Positions 7,190 to 14,581 are shown, counted from the stretch's first letter. The stretch: DNA of 14,686 bases from Elusimicrobiota bacterium (GCA_023393825.1 JAEXBW010000049.1:1-14686), one strand, 5' to 3'. A program made the numbers and translations. Notes: a model not told the origin generated them from the letters alone.

Positions 7190-8322
7190 TATTTTTTATT
7201 TCTTTCCTTTTTATTTTCTCAGGCCCGCTTTGCGCCGCCTCTAAGCAGGAGCTTGCCGATTTGCAGCGTAAAGCCAAAGAGAAAGAAGAGGAACTTAAAA
7301 AATACCGCCAGCAGGAAAACCTTATAGCAAAAGAAATTCAGAACCTTACCAAAAAAGAACAGCAGACGGAAAAGTTAAGCATAAAACTCGTCGGCGATAT
7401 TGAAGTTATACAAAGCCAGCGCAGTAAAACAATAGAGCATAAAACTTTGTTGGAAGAAAATTTGCCTATGTGGCAAAGCGTTGTGCGCGGGGAACTTTCG
7501 GGCTATGTTATACAAAATGCCTTAAAGTCTAAATATTATGACTCTGAAGAAGAAAAGAATTTAGCCATTTTTTCCTCCGCTTTGCAAAATCATCTTATGT
7601 TTGTGCAAAAATTAAAATCAGAAACAAAAGAAACCTCCCAAAAAATAGAATCTTTTAAAGAAAAGAGCAAAGAGCTTGAGGCGAAAAAGGAAAAGCTTGA
7701 AACGCAAAAAGAAGTTATAAAAGACACCTATAAAAAGAAGCAGGAAGATTTAGAAAACACCCACCGCCGCTACGAGCAGCTGCAAAACGAAATTAAGGAG
7801 CTTAAAGCCTCCGCCGAGCAGCTGGAGAAAATCTTAAAAGAAGCGGAACGCCAACGCGCCGCCGCCGCCAAAAAAGCAGGGACAAAAGTTTCCGCCGCTA
7901 CGCTTAATATAAACAAAAACTCCCTTCCTTGGCCCGTTAGTGGTAAAATAATAAGTAAGTTTGGTAAAGAATATCAGCATGAACTTAAAACATGGATATT
8001 CAGAGACGGCATCAAAATATCCGCGCGCGTTAACGAGCCTGTTTTAAGCGTGGATGAAGGTACGGTAATTTTTGCGGGGGAATTCCGCTCTTACGGCAAT
8101 GTGGTTATTTTGGACCATAAAGGCGGATTCTTTACGATATACGGCTTTTTAAGTGAAATCCGCGTCCGCCGCACGCAGCTCCTGCACAAAGGGCAGATAT
8201 TAGGCACGGCGGGCAAAGATACGCAAGGTTCGGGTATGGGCAGCGGCGCAGATGCGGTTTATTTCGAAATCCGCGTCGGCACAACCGCCATAGACCCTGA
8301 GGATTGGCTTACAGCTAAGTAA
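7174..8322 (+). CDS. EnvC-like murein hydrolase activator (coiled coil plus degenerate LytM)
   Basis: This is a predicted exported protein with a signal peptide at residues 1-22, a long Lys/Glu/Gln-rich coiled coil (about 23-232), and a C-terminal LytM/M23 domain (about 251-380) starting at LPWPVSGKIISKFG. The M23 zinc-binding residues are missing. The usual G-x-D segment reads RDGIKIS (277-283), the Y-x-H-L segment reads YGFL (323-326), and the final H-x-H reads YFEIR (363-367). This pattern, including YFEIR, is that of EnvC, which does not cut peptidoglycan itself but activates amidases. The target amidase is not in this window. The gene overlaps the FtsX-like gene by 16 bases, as expected for a functional pair, and is followed by a Ctp protease. 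Cys20 is not in a good lipobox, so I treat it as a soluble periplasmic protein. Confidence 0.9.
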   Translation: MEKVLIFFISFLFIFSGPLCAASKQELADLQRKAKEKEEELKKYRQQENLIAKEIQNLTKKEQQTEKLSIKLVGDIEVIQSQRSKTIEHKTLLEENLPMWQSVVRGELSGYVIQNALKSKYYDSEEEKNLAIFSSALQNHLMFVQKLKSETKETSQKIESFKEKSKELEAKKEKLETQKEVIKDTYKKKQEDLENTHRRYEQLQNEIKELKASAEQLEKILKEAERQRAAAAKKAGTKVSAATLNINKNSLPWPVSGKIISKFGKEYQHELKTWIFRDGIKISARVNEPVLSVDEGTVIFAGEFRSYGNVVILDHKGGFFTIYGFLSEIRVRRTQLLHKGQILGTAGKDTQGSGMGSGADAVYFEIRVGTTAIDPEDWLTAK

Positions 8323-8334
8323 AGGAAAATAAAT

Positions 8335-9645
8335 ATGAAAAAGAAAGTTAATAAATATGTAGTTTTTGCGATAGCCGCTTTTTTTGTGGGCAGCCTTTTC
8401 CCCTTTGCCTATTCGGGCGTGGACAACGGATTAGACCAGCTTAAAATACTTGTAGACGTAATGAGTAAAATACAAGATAGCTATGTGGAAGAAACCAAAC
8501 CTAAAGATTTAATAACTGGCGCGCTTTACGGTATGGTAAGCCGCTTGGACCAGTTTTCGGAATTTATCAGCGCGGAAGATATGAAGAAGATGCGCGAAGA
8601 AACTAAAGGGGAATTTGGCGGCGTAGGCCTGCGTCTTAATACCCCCAAAGACGGCGTGCTTTTGGTTGTAACGCCGATGATTAACACCCCCGCTTATAAA
8701 GCAGGCGTGGAACCAGGCGATAAAATTATAAAGATAGAAGATAAACTTGTGGCTAATCTTAAAAGCGACGAGGCTGTTACAATGCTGCGCGGTATTGTAG
8801 GCACAAAAGTTAAGATTGAAGTGGAAAGAAAAGACGCCAAAACAGGTAAAGTTTCAAATAAAAAATTTACTTTAAAAAGAGAAACAATAGTGCCTGAAGT
8901 CATCTTCTCCAGAATGATAAACAAGGAAATCGGTTATATTTATGTTGCGGATTTCTCGGGCCATACCAATGCTGATTTTGAGGCTGCTTTAAAAACGCTT
9001 ACCGATAAAGGTATGAAGTCCCTCGTCATAGACTTACGCTTTAACCCCGGCGGTCTTTTGGATAGCGCCGTTGATATGATGAAGATGTTTGTGGGCGAAA
9101 ATAAACTTATAGTTTACACCAAGGGCAGAAAGAAAGAATTCTTCCAAGAATACAAGAGCGGCGCCAAGGCCAAGTATGAAAACTTGCCCGTCGCCGTACT
9201 TGTTAACGAAGGTTCCGCCAGCGGCAGCGAAATTGTGGCAGGCGCATTTCAAGATTATAAACGCGCGGTTCTTTTGGGTACAAGAAGTTTCGGCAAAGGC
9301 AGCGTGCAGCAGGTTATTATGCTGCCAGACGGCTCGGGCCTTAGAATTACCGTGGCAAAATATTACACCCCGCTCGGGCGTATGATACATAAAGATTTTA
9401 AAGTTCCTCCGCCAAACACCACAGGCGGCATTATGCCTGATGTTGAGGTTCCTTTTGATATAAACTTAGCGCAAAGGGCTGTTTATTATACAACCAATTT
9501 TATTTATTCTCCCTCGGCAAAAACAGCCAAGCCCGAGATATCCGATAAAATTGAAGACCCTGTTTTAGATAAAGCCGTTGAGGTTTTAAGCGGCAAACAG
9601 GCGGCAACTCCCGCCGTTGCGGCGGAGCAAAAAACAGCCGCTTAA
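8335..9645 (+). CDS. S41 C-terminal processing peptidase (CtpA/Prc type)
   Basis: This is a serine protease with a Ser-Lys dyad that trims or degrades envelope proteins from their C-termini. An N-terminal signal or anchor occupies about residues 7-27. A PDZ domain lies at about 93-165 (EFGGVGLRL, then AGVEPGDKIIKI). The S41 domain follows. The putative nucleophile is Ser296 in EGSASGSEI, and the general base is Lys321 in GTRSFGKGSVQQ, exactly 25 residues later as in CtpB and E. coli Prc, with Gln325 four residues further. The segment IDLRFNPGG (232-240) and the PLGRMIHKDFKVPPP stretch are typical. The tail is Ala/Pro/Lys-rich. AAAGGA precedes ATG 8335, 12 bases after the EnvC-like gene. An EnvC-Ctp arrangement is common, suggesting a role in controlling peptidoglycan hydrolase components. 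Confidence 0.94.
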   Translation: MKKKVNKYVVFAIAAFFVGSLFPFAYSGVDNGLDQLKILVDVMSKIQDSYVEETKPKDLITGALYGMVSRLDQFSEFISAEDMKKMREETKGEFGGVGLRLNTPKDGVLLVVTPMINTPAYKAGVEPGDKIIKIEDKLVANLKSDEAVTMLRGIVGTKVKIEVERKDAKTGKVSNKKFTLKRETIVPEVIFSRMINKEIGYIYVADFSGHTNADFEAALKTLTDKGMKSLVIDLRFNPGGLLDSAVDMMKMFVGENKLIVYTKGRKKEFFQEYKSGAKAKYENLPVAVLVNEGSASGSEIVAGAFQDYKRAVLLGTRSFGKGSVQQVIMLPDGSGLRITVAKYYTPLGRMIHKDFKVPPPNTTGGIMPDVEVPFDINLAQRAVYYTTNFIYSPSAKTAKPEISDKIEDPVLDKAVEVLSGKQAATPAVAAEQKTAA

Positions 9646-9659
9646 GAGGTAAACTTAAA

Positions 9660-10670
9660 GTGAAAGATTTTTATATTTTAGGCATAGAAAGCACCTGCGA
9701 TGAAACTTCCGCCGCGCTTCTTAAAAACGGCAAGGAAGTTGTAAGCAATGTAATTTACAGCCAGATAGACATACACAAAAAATATGCGGGCGTAGTGCCT
9801 GAGCTTGCAAGCCGCGCGCACGCGGCAAAAATAGCGGACGTAATAAAGGCCGCCTTGGGCGAAGTAAAACCGAATCTTATAGCCGTTGCCAACGGCCCTG
9901 GGTTACCGGGCGGGCTTTTGGTGGGCCGCGTTGCGGCGGAAACTTTGGCGGAAGTTTTGGAGGTTCCTGTCGTCGGCGTTAACCATCTGGAAGGCCACCT
10001 TTACGCGTGTGAACTTACCGGTACTCCCGAGTCAGCCCCCCTTGAATTTCCTCTCATTTCCCTTATAGTATCAGGAGGGCATACCGAGTTGTGGCTGGTT
10101 AAAAATTACGGCGAATATAAAATGCTTGGCAAGACGCGCGACGACGCGGCTGGCGAAGCTTTTGATAAAGTTGCAAAACTTTTGGGTTTGGGTTATCCCG
10201 GCGGGCCTGAAGTTTCCAAACAGGCTTTAAACGGAAATCCGCAGGCAATAAAATTCCCGCGCCCGTTAATGCCGGGGACATTTGAATTTTCTTTCAGCGG
10301 TATTAAAACCGCGGTAAGTTATTATTTAAGAGATAATAAAAATATAAGCATACCCGATATTTGCGCGGGCTTTCAGGAAGCGGTTGTAGATACTTTAGTA
10401 AAAAAGACGGTGGACGCCGCCAAAAAGTTTAAAGTCAAAAATATAGCGGTTGGCGGCGGAGTGGCGGCAAACGGACTGCTTAGAGATAAAATGGTTGCCG
10501 CTGCGCAGAAACAGGGGATTAACGCCAGGTTTGTTTTAAGGTCTTTGTCGTCGGATAATGCGGCTATGATAGCGCTTTGCGCGCACAAAAAACTTTCTTT
10601 TAAAAAGGAAGCGCAAAGGAGCATAGCCATAAATCCCAATATGGTTCTGAGGAGCTGGTCTAAAAAATGA
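9660..10670 (+). CDS. tsaD: tRNA N6-threonylcarbamoyladenosine synthase TsaD
   Basis: TsaD transfers the threonylcarbamoyl group to A37 of ANN-decoding tRNAs (t6A), acting with TsaB and TsaE in bacteria. The opening ILGIESTCDETSAAL (residues 6-20), the metal-binding HLEGH (109-113), SGGHTEL (138-144), DDAAGEAFDKVAKLLGLGYP (161-180) and SSDNAAMIA (297-305, with metal ligand Asp299) are all present. Length (336) is normal. The start is GTG at 9660, fixed by the conserved N-terminus. GAGG at 9646-9649 lies about ten bases upstream. The 14-base gap from the protease gene and the ATGA overlap with the next gene place it inside the operon. tsaB, tsaC and tsaE are not in this window. Confidence 0.97.
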   Translation: MKDFYILGIESTCDETSAALLKNGKEVVSNVIYSQIDIHKKYAGVVPELASRAHAAKIADVIKAALGEVKPNLIAVANGPGLPGGLLVGRVAAETLAEVLEVPVVGVNHLEGHLYACELTGTPESAPLEFPLISLIVSGGHTELWLVKNYGEYKMLGKTRDDAAGEAFDKVAKLLGLGYPGGPEVSKQALNGNPQAIKFPRPLMPGTFEFSFSGIKTAVSYYLRDNKNISIPDICAGFQEAVVDTLVKKTVDAAKKFKVKNIAVGGGVAANGLLRDKMVAAAQKQGINARFVLRSLSSDNAAMIALCAHKKLSFKKEAQRSIAINPNMVLRSWSKK

Positions 10671-11875
10671 TCTTGTGGATGATGCCTGATAATGCAACGC
10701 ATACTCAGGCGGTGATGGAAAGTTTTCTTGAGGCTTTTAAAAGTGAAAACCCGGGTATTGAGGTTAAAATAAAAATAATTAACCGTCGAACCTTGTGGGC
10801 AAGAATTTTTACATTAAAACACGAAATCGGCCACGAAGATTACCCCGACCTCGTCGCAATTCCACATTACTGGACGGCTTTGCTTAACAAAGCCAATATG
10901 ATTTTAAACCTTACCGAACTTGATAAAACCCTGCGCGTTGATAACTGCCTTGACCCTTTAAAACCGCATTGCTACAAAAAAGACAGCGTTGATATTTACT
11001 CCTACCCGTGGTGGATGGATATTACCGCGCTGCACTATCGCAACGACCATTTAAAACTTATTTCCGACGATCCCGCTAAACTGCTTTCCACGTGGGGCGG
11101 CCTTTTGCAGGCCTGCGGCGAACTTAAAAAATATTTTGAAGGGGCCGAGGGCTATATGCCCATGCAAAACAGCGACTGGCGCGGCTCGCTTTCCCACCGT
11201 TCCGTTTTGCCGTGTTTGTGGGGCAGGGGCGCGGATTTGTTTAATATTAAAGACGGCAGCTGCGGTTTTGGCACAAAAGAATTTGAAGAAGGTATGTCCG
11301 ATTTTATTAATCTTGCCGCAAAAGAATATATGCCGATACTTACGGAAAGAAGCTCCATCGGCAATATTTCCGCAGGTAAATCCAGCCTTATAATTACGCG
11401 TAAGCAGGGTATATCCATTTTTGAGGGCCGCCATAAAGACTTTGACGTAAAAACCCTTCCCGTGCCTAAAACGGGCGCAAATTATATCAACTACTTAAGC
11501 GGCGTTAACTTTGTTATTCCGCGCGGCAGCGACAGCCCCGAACACGCTTTAACACTTTTAAAATGGATTACCCGCCCGGAAAAGCAACTTGAATACGCCT
11601 CTAAGACGGAAGTCTTTCCCGCGTCGGAATCAGGCTTTGAAAAGTTTTTACTTTCCTCCCCGCAGCGTTTGCAAAACTATACAAATATTATTGCGGGCGC
11701 GCGCACATTGCCCAATCACATAGCTACGGGTACCATAATGGAAGTTATGTCTAATGTTATGTCCGCCGTGGCAAGCAGCATAATAATGCACAAATACGGG
11801 CCTGAAACTTTACAAGAGCAGCTTAAAAAAGCCAAGGAAGAGGTTGAGGGTATCTTAAGCCTCTATAACGAATAA
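10667..11875 (+). CDS. Family-1-type solute-binding protein fold lacking an export signal
   Basis: The sequence resembles the extracellular solute-binding proteins of sugar ABC importers. It begins like a mature binding protein (MILWMMPDNATHTQAVMESF). PDLVAIPHYW is at 60-69, and the typical second-lobe segment runs LPVPKTG (264-270), LSGVNFVIPRGSD (277-289), ALTLLKWITRPEKQLEYAS (294-312) and VFPAS. Length (402) is normal for a mature protein. There is no signal peptide. An in-frame TAA at 10661-10663, two codons before the ATG, excludes a longer N-terminus, and the ATG is in a four-base overlap with tsaD. Five cysteines (94, 102, 150, 183, 199) are unremarkable for a cytoplasmic protein. No permease or ATPase gene is nearby. 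The next gene, three bases on, is a diguanylate cyclase, so a cytoplasmic sensing role is possible but unproven. The ligand is unknown. Confidence 0.8.
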   Translation: MILWMMPDNATHTQAVMESFLEAFKSENPGIEVKIKIINRRTLWARIFTLKHEIGHEDYPDLVAIPHYWTALLNKANMILNLTELDKTLRVDNCLDPLKPHCYKKDSVDIYSYPWWMDITALHYRNDHLKLISDDPAKLLSTWGGLLQACGELKKYFEGAEGYMPMQNSDWRGSLSHRSVLPCLWGRGADLFNIKDGSCGFGTKEFEEGMSDFINLAAKEYMPILTERSSIGNISAGKSSLIITRKQGISIFEGRHKDFDVKTLPVPKTGANYINYLSGVNFVIPRGSDSPEHALTLLKWITRPEKQLEYASKTEVFPASESGFEKFLLSSPQRLQNYTNIIAGARTLPNHIATGTIMEVMSNVMSAVASSIIMHKYGPETLQEQLKKAKEEVEGILSLYNE

Positions 11876-11878
11876 TTT

Positions 11879-13381
11879 ATGCAAACAAAACGCACTAATT
11901 TATTTTACGACTTTTATCAAAGCCTCTCGGATAGGTACTTTAGCATTGACAGCCTGTTGCGCAAAGCCTTGCCTATGATGGCCGATTACCTTGATGCGGA
12001 CAGGCTTTTCTTTTTTGATTGGGTGGACGAAAAATCCATAATCTCCCAGCGCACAATGTGTAAAGACGGCGTGTGTTATTACTTGCAGGAAGACGTATTT
12101 GTGGATAAAGACTCGCCCGAGATTATAAAGTTTTTGCAGGACGGCGTTATAGATTCTCCCGCGCTGGATTATCCCGCTATATACGGCCTTATAAAGTGGA
12201 GAACTCCTTTAGACAGTTTAAAATCATTAAAAAGCGGCACCATTTCGCGCAGCCAGTACGGTGTGTTAAGGGTGGAAAGGCTTAAACAAAACAAACCGTT
12301 TACGCCCGAAGACCGGGAAATTTTAAGAGGCTTATGCCGCGAACTTTCCGTAAAAATAAATATGACGGAAGTTGATTATTATAACACGGCCCAGTTGCGC
12401 CGCGCGCAGGCTTTAAACGAACTGGCGCGCGTATTTGCCACTTCTATCCGTCTAAGCGACAGCCTTAGCGAAATTGTGCGCAATATACAAAAAACCTTCC
12501 ATTTTGACAGAACTTCCTTATATCTTACCGACCCTAAAACAGGTAAACTTGACGAGGCTTACAGCGCAGATATTTCCGGCGAAGTAAAAACCATAGACTC
12601 CGCCGCCGACATACACAGAAAGTTTATTGTTGACTGTCAGGATGACGTGAATTCCTGCCCGCTTATCGCCCGCTCGGACATAGTTTTAACCCTGCCGCTT
12701 GTGCTGCAAAATAAAAACTTGGGCTGGCTTGTGTTTGATAATATGCTTTCGCGCGTGTCTATATCGGAAGAAGATATTTTATCTTTAAAACAATTTTCCA
12801 CGCAGGTCGCGCTTGCCATAGATAATGCCAGACTGTTTGAAAAGGTGCAGGAACTCTCTAACTACGACGAGCTTACAAAGCTTTGCCTTAGGAGATTTTT
12901 TAACGAAAACTTAGCGCAGGAAATTTACCGCTCCAAACGTTTCAATTTAACTTTCTCGTTGATACTTATGGACTTGGACCACTTTAAAAATATCAATGAT
13001 ACTTACGGCCATATTTTGGGTGACGAGGCCTTAAAAGCCGTAAGTGAAGTGATAAGAAACAGCCTGCGCCAAACAGATATTCCGTGCCGCTACGGCGGGG
13101 ACGAAATTTTGATACTTTTGCCGCGTACGACGGGCGAAGAGGCAAAAAATATTGCCAAAAGACTTTCCGAAAGAGTGAGAAATATAGAACTCCCCAAACG
13201 CCTTACAAGAGGGGAAGAGATTAAACTTACCATCAGTCAGGGTATATCCGTTTATCCCTATGACAGCGAAGAACCCGCGGACCTTATCAACCGCGCCGAC
13301 GAGGCCTTGTATCACGTTAAGGAAGGCGGCAGAGGCTTTTGGGAATTATACAGCGATGTAAAAGCTGCCGAAAATAAATAA
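11879..13381 (+). CDS. Diguanylate cyclase with two GAF-like domains
   Basis: This is a predicted cytoplasmic enzyme making c-di-GMP from two GTP. Residues about 15-160 and 175-322 look like two GAF-type sensor domains; the second (ALNELARVFATSIRLSDSL, then QFSTQVALAIDNARLFEKV) is clearer than the first. A short helix leads to the GGDEF domain (about 325-490), which has YDELTKLCLRRFF, the metal-binding segment MDLDHFKNINDTYGHILGD (364-382) and the signature RYGGDEI (404-410). The last residue of the motif is Ile in place of Phe, a conservative change. RQTD at 397-400, five residues before GGDEI, is an intact inhibitory I-site, so product inhibition is likely. No membrane segment or signal peptide is seen. 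The gene starts three bases after the SBP-like gene with no clear ribosome binding site, consistent with coupled translation. What the GAF domains bind is unknown. Confidence 0.93.
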   Translation: MQTKRTNLFYDFYQSLSDRYFSIDSLLRKALPMMADYLDADRLFFFDWVDEKSIISQRTMCKDGVCYYLQEDVFVDKDSPEIIKFLQDGVIDSPALDYPAIYGLIKWRTPLDSLKSLKSGTISRSQYGVLRVERLKQNKPFTPEDREILRGLCRELSVKINMTEVDYYNTAQLRRAQALNELARVFATSIRLSDSLSEIVRNIQKTFHFDRTSLYLTDPKTGKLDEAYSADISGEVKTIDSAADIHRKFIVDCQDDVNSCPLIARSDIVLTLPLVLQNKNLGWLVFDNMLSRVSISEEDILSLKQFSTQVALAIDNARLFEKVQELSNYDELTKLCLRRFFNENLAQEIYRSKRFNLTFSLILMDLDHFKNINDTYGHILGDEALKAVSEVIRNSLRQTDIPCRYGGDEILILLPRTTGEEAKNIAKRLSERVRNIELPKRLTRGEEIKLTISQGISVYPYDSEEPADLINRADEALYHVKEGGRGFWELYSDVKAAENK

Positions 13382-13426
13382 AATATTCTAAAATTTATGT
13401 ATAGAGATTAAAGGCGGTTATTTTTT

Positions 13427-13795
13427 ATGATAAATGCTTTTGCTGTCGGTTTGGGCGGTTCTTTGGGCGCGATTTTAAGATACGGTGTGGGGGTTTTGTT
13501 TCAATCTTACTTTAGCCCGCATTCTTATTTTGCCACTTTTGCCGTTAACTTCTTGGGCTGTTTTTTGATAGGATTTCTTGCCGAGGTTGATTTTAAGACG
13601 GCGCTGTATGTTAAATACTTTCTTATAGCGGGCCTGTTGGGCGGGTTTACAACCTTTTCAGCCTTCGGATTGGAAAGCCTTGCAATGCTTAAAGCCGCCA
13701 GCCATTTAAAAGCTTTTTATTATGTTTCAGGCACAGTAATGCTTTGCTTGGCGTCCGTTTATTTAGGCGCGCTTACCTACAAACTTCTCAATTAA
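13427..13795 (+). CDS. crcB: Fluoride ion channel CrcB/Fluc
   Basis: CrcB proteins are small dual-topology channels that export fluoride across the inner membrane. The 122-residue protein has four hydrophobic segments. It carries GGSLGAILRYG (10-20), the pore asparagine in NFLGCFLIGFL (Asn41), and GGFTTFSAFGLE (72-83), which contains the TTFS and phenylalanine pore residues. Length fits the family. AAAGGCGG lies about 10 bases upstream of ATG 13427. The 45-base gap before it holds no fluoride (crcB) riboswitch that I can recognise, and it may be transcribed from the long operon or from a weak local promoter. It is followed by a rho-independent terminator. Only one crcB copy is visible here, consistent with a homodimeric Fluc. 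Confidence 0.95.
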   Translation: MINAFAVGLGGSLGAILRYGVGVLFQSYFSPHSYFATFAVNFLGCFLIGFLAEVDFKTALYVKYFLIAGLLGGFTTFSAFGLESLAMLKAASHLKAFYYVSGTVMLCLASVYLGALTYKLLN

Positions 13796-13801
13796 AAAAA
13801 T

Positions 13802-14527
13802 TTATTTTGATGACGGAATATCGCCCGCAAGATTGTTTGCGGGTTTTTCCGTTTTTACTGGGGCTATGGGTGCGGAAGCAGCAACAGCGGGTGTTGCCGC
13901 CTGTATCGTTGCCGCAGGTTTAGCTGCGTCGGCTACAGGGGTTGTTTGTGCCGATTGAACGGATTTTACAGGTTGCGCGGCTGTTGTTGCCGACGGAGTT
14001 GCTTGCTGGATATTTGCGGCTTGTGCGGGCTGCGCTGCTTGCGGGAGGACTTCTTCAAGCGGTGCGGCGGCAGGTTGTGCGGGGGAAAGTATTTCCACCT
14101 CGCTTTCCTGTATTTGCGGATATGTTTGCTGTATAAGCGCCGTTATAGCATTATAGTTGTTGCGCGCTTTTATAAAATCATCTCTCTGCTCGGGCGTTGC
14201 GGAGGCTCTTAAAAGTTCTATTTCGTATTTATATTTAGCGGCGAGGTATGATTGCAAAAGCAAAGTTTTTTCTATATTTGTGTTTAGAGAAAACACATTT
14301 TCGTCGTCCTTAACTTCCTGCGGCAGAAGGGTGTTTAATTCTTTTAAATCAGCCATCGCGGCGGCGGTATCGGGCGAAGATTTAAGGTCAACGGCACTTT
14401 CAGGCTCTTTGAGGGAAACCAAAGCCGAAGTTTCCAGCTTTTTCTGCGGCATATAAATATTGCCGACAAGCGTTCCCGCCAAAAAAACCGCCATAACTAT
14501 TATTATTCTAAAAAATGTCGCTAACAT
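13802..14527 (-). CDS. Unknown membrane-anchored protein with Ala/Pro/Gln-rich tail
   Basis: I do not recognise this 241-residue protein. Residues about 5-24 (FFRIIIVMAVFLAGTLVG) form a single hydrophobic segment, likely an uncleaved anchor since no clear cleavage motif follows. Residues about 40-145 are mixed and probably helical, with many Leu/Glu/Lys residues (ELNTLLPQEV, IEKTLLLQSYLAAKYKYEIELL). From about 148 to 225 the chain is dominated by Ala, Pro, Gln, Thr and Ser (for example AAQPAQAANIQQATPSATTA), probably a flexible extracytoplasmic linker. The last residues are basic or polar. ATG at 14527 is preceded only by a weak TTGAG; an internal Met12 is a less likely start. It converges on crcB with six bases between stop codons. 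The coding frame is long and unbroken and agrees in codon use with the neighbours. Confidence 0.75.
   Translation of the reverse strand: MLATFFRIIIVMAVFLAGTLVGNIYMPQKKLETSALVSLKEPESAVDLKSSPDTAAAMADLKELNTLLPQEVKDDENVFSLNTNIEKTLLLQSYLAAKYKYEIELLRASATPEQRDDFIKARNNYNAITALIQQTYPQIQESEVEILSPAQPAAAPLEEVLPQAAQPAQAANIQQATPSATTAAQPVKSVQSAQTTPVADAAKPAATIQAATPAVAASAPIAPVKTEKPANNLAGDIPSSK
13824..13848 (+). terminator. Rho-independent terminator after crcB
   Basis: CCCGCAA at 13824-13830 pairs with TTGCGGG at 13837-13843 across a six-base loop (a G-U pair can extend the stem), followed by TTTTT at 13844-13848. Read on the + strand, this ends transcription of crcB and of any readthrough from the long operon, 29 bases after the crcB stop. 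It lies within the coding sequence of the convergent - strand gene, which it meets near its 3' end. On the - strand no U-run directly follows the hairpin, so it is probably one-directional. Confidence 0.7.
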
Positions 14528-14541
14528 ATACTCAAGTATAT
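14526..14541. promoter_or_regulatory. Inverted repeat and candidate -10 at the start of the - strand gene
   Basis: ATATACT at 14526-14532 and AGTATAT at 14535-14541 are perfect seven-base inverted repeats separated by CA. The repeat overlaps the first bases of the start codon of the - strand gene. On the - strand the same bases contain TATACT (14540-14535), a five-of-six match to a -10 box. If used, it would give a nearly leaderless transcript. No good -35 is seen at 17 bases. This could be an operator, or simply an AT-rich coincidence. Confidence 0.25.
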
Positions 14542-14581
14542 CAAATTAGAAGAAAATCAAAACCCGTTGCGTCTGCCTTGT

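Noticed and set aside
7174..7260. Lipoprotein signal in the EnvC-like protein (Cys20)
   Set aside because: The residues before Cys20 are Gly-Pro-Leu, which do not fit a lipobox; an ordinary signal peptide is more likely.
10571..10669. Hidden signal peptide upstream of the SBP-like start
   Set aside because: The frame has a TAA at 10661-10663, just two codons before the ATG, so no longer N-terminus is possible without a frameshift, and the upstream bases are the tsaD coding end.
11051..11434. Overlapping frames opposite and within the SBP-like gene
   Set aside because: They are alternative-frame shadows; the + strand gene has full-length family similarity and coupling to its neighbours.
13382..13426. 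Fluoride riboswitch upstream of crcB
   Set aside because: The gap is only 45 bases and contains none of the conserved pseudoknot sequence expected; nothing supports it.
13936..14456. Open frames on the + strand opposite the anchored protein (13942-14136, 13946-14212, 14157-14456)
   Set aside because: They have no ribosome binding sites or recognisable domains. The - strand frame is longer, uninterrupted and has a coherent anchor/helix/linker layout.
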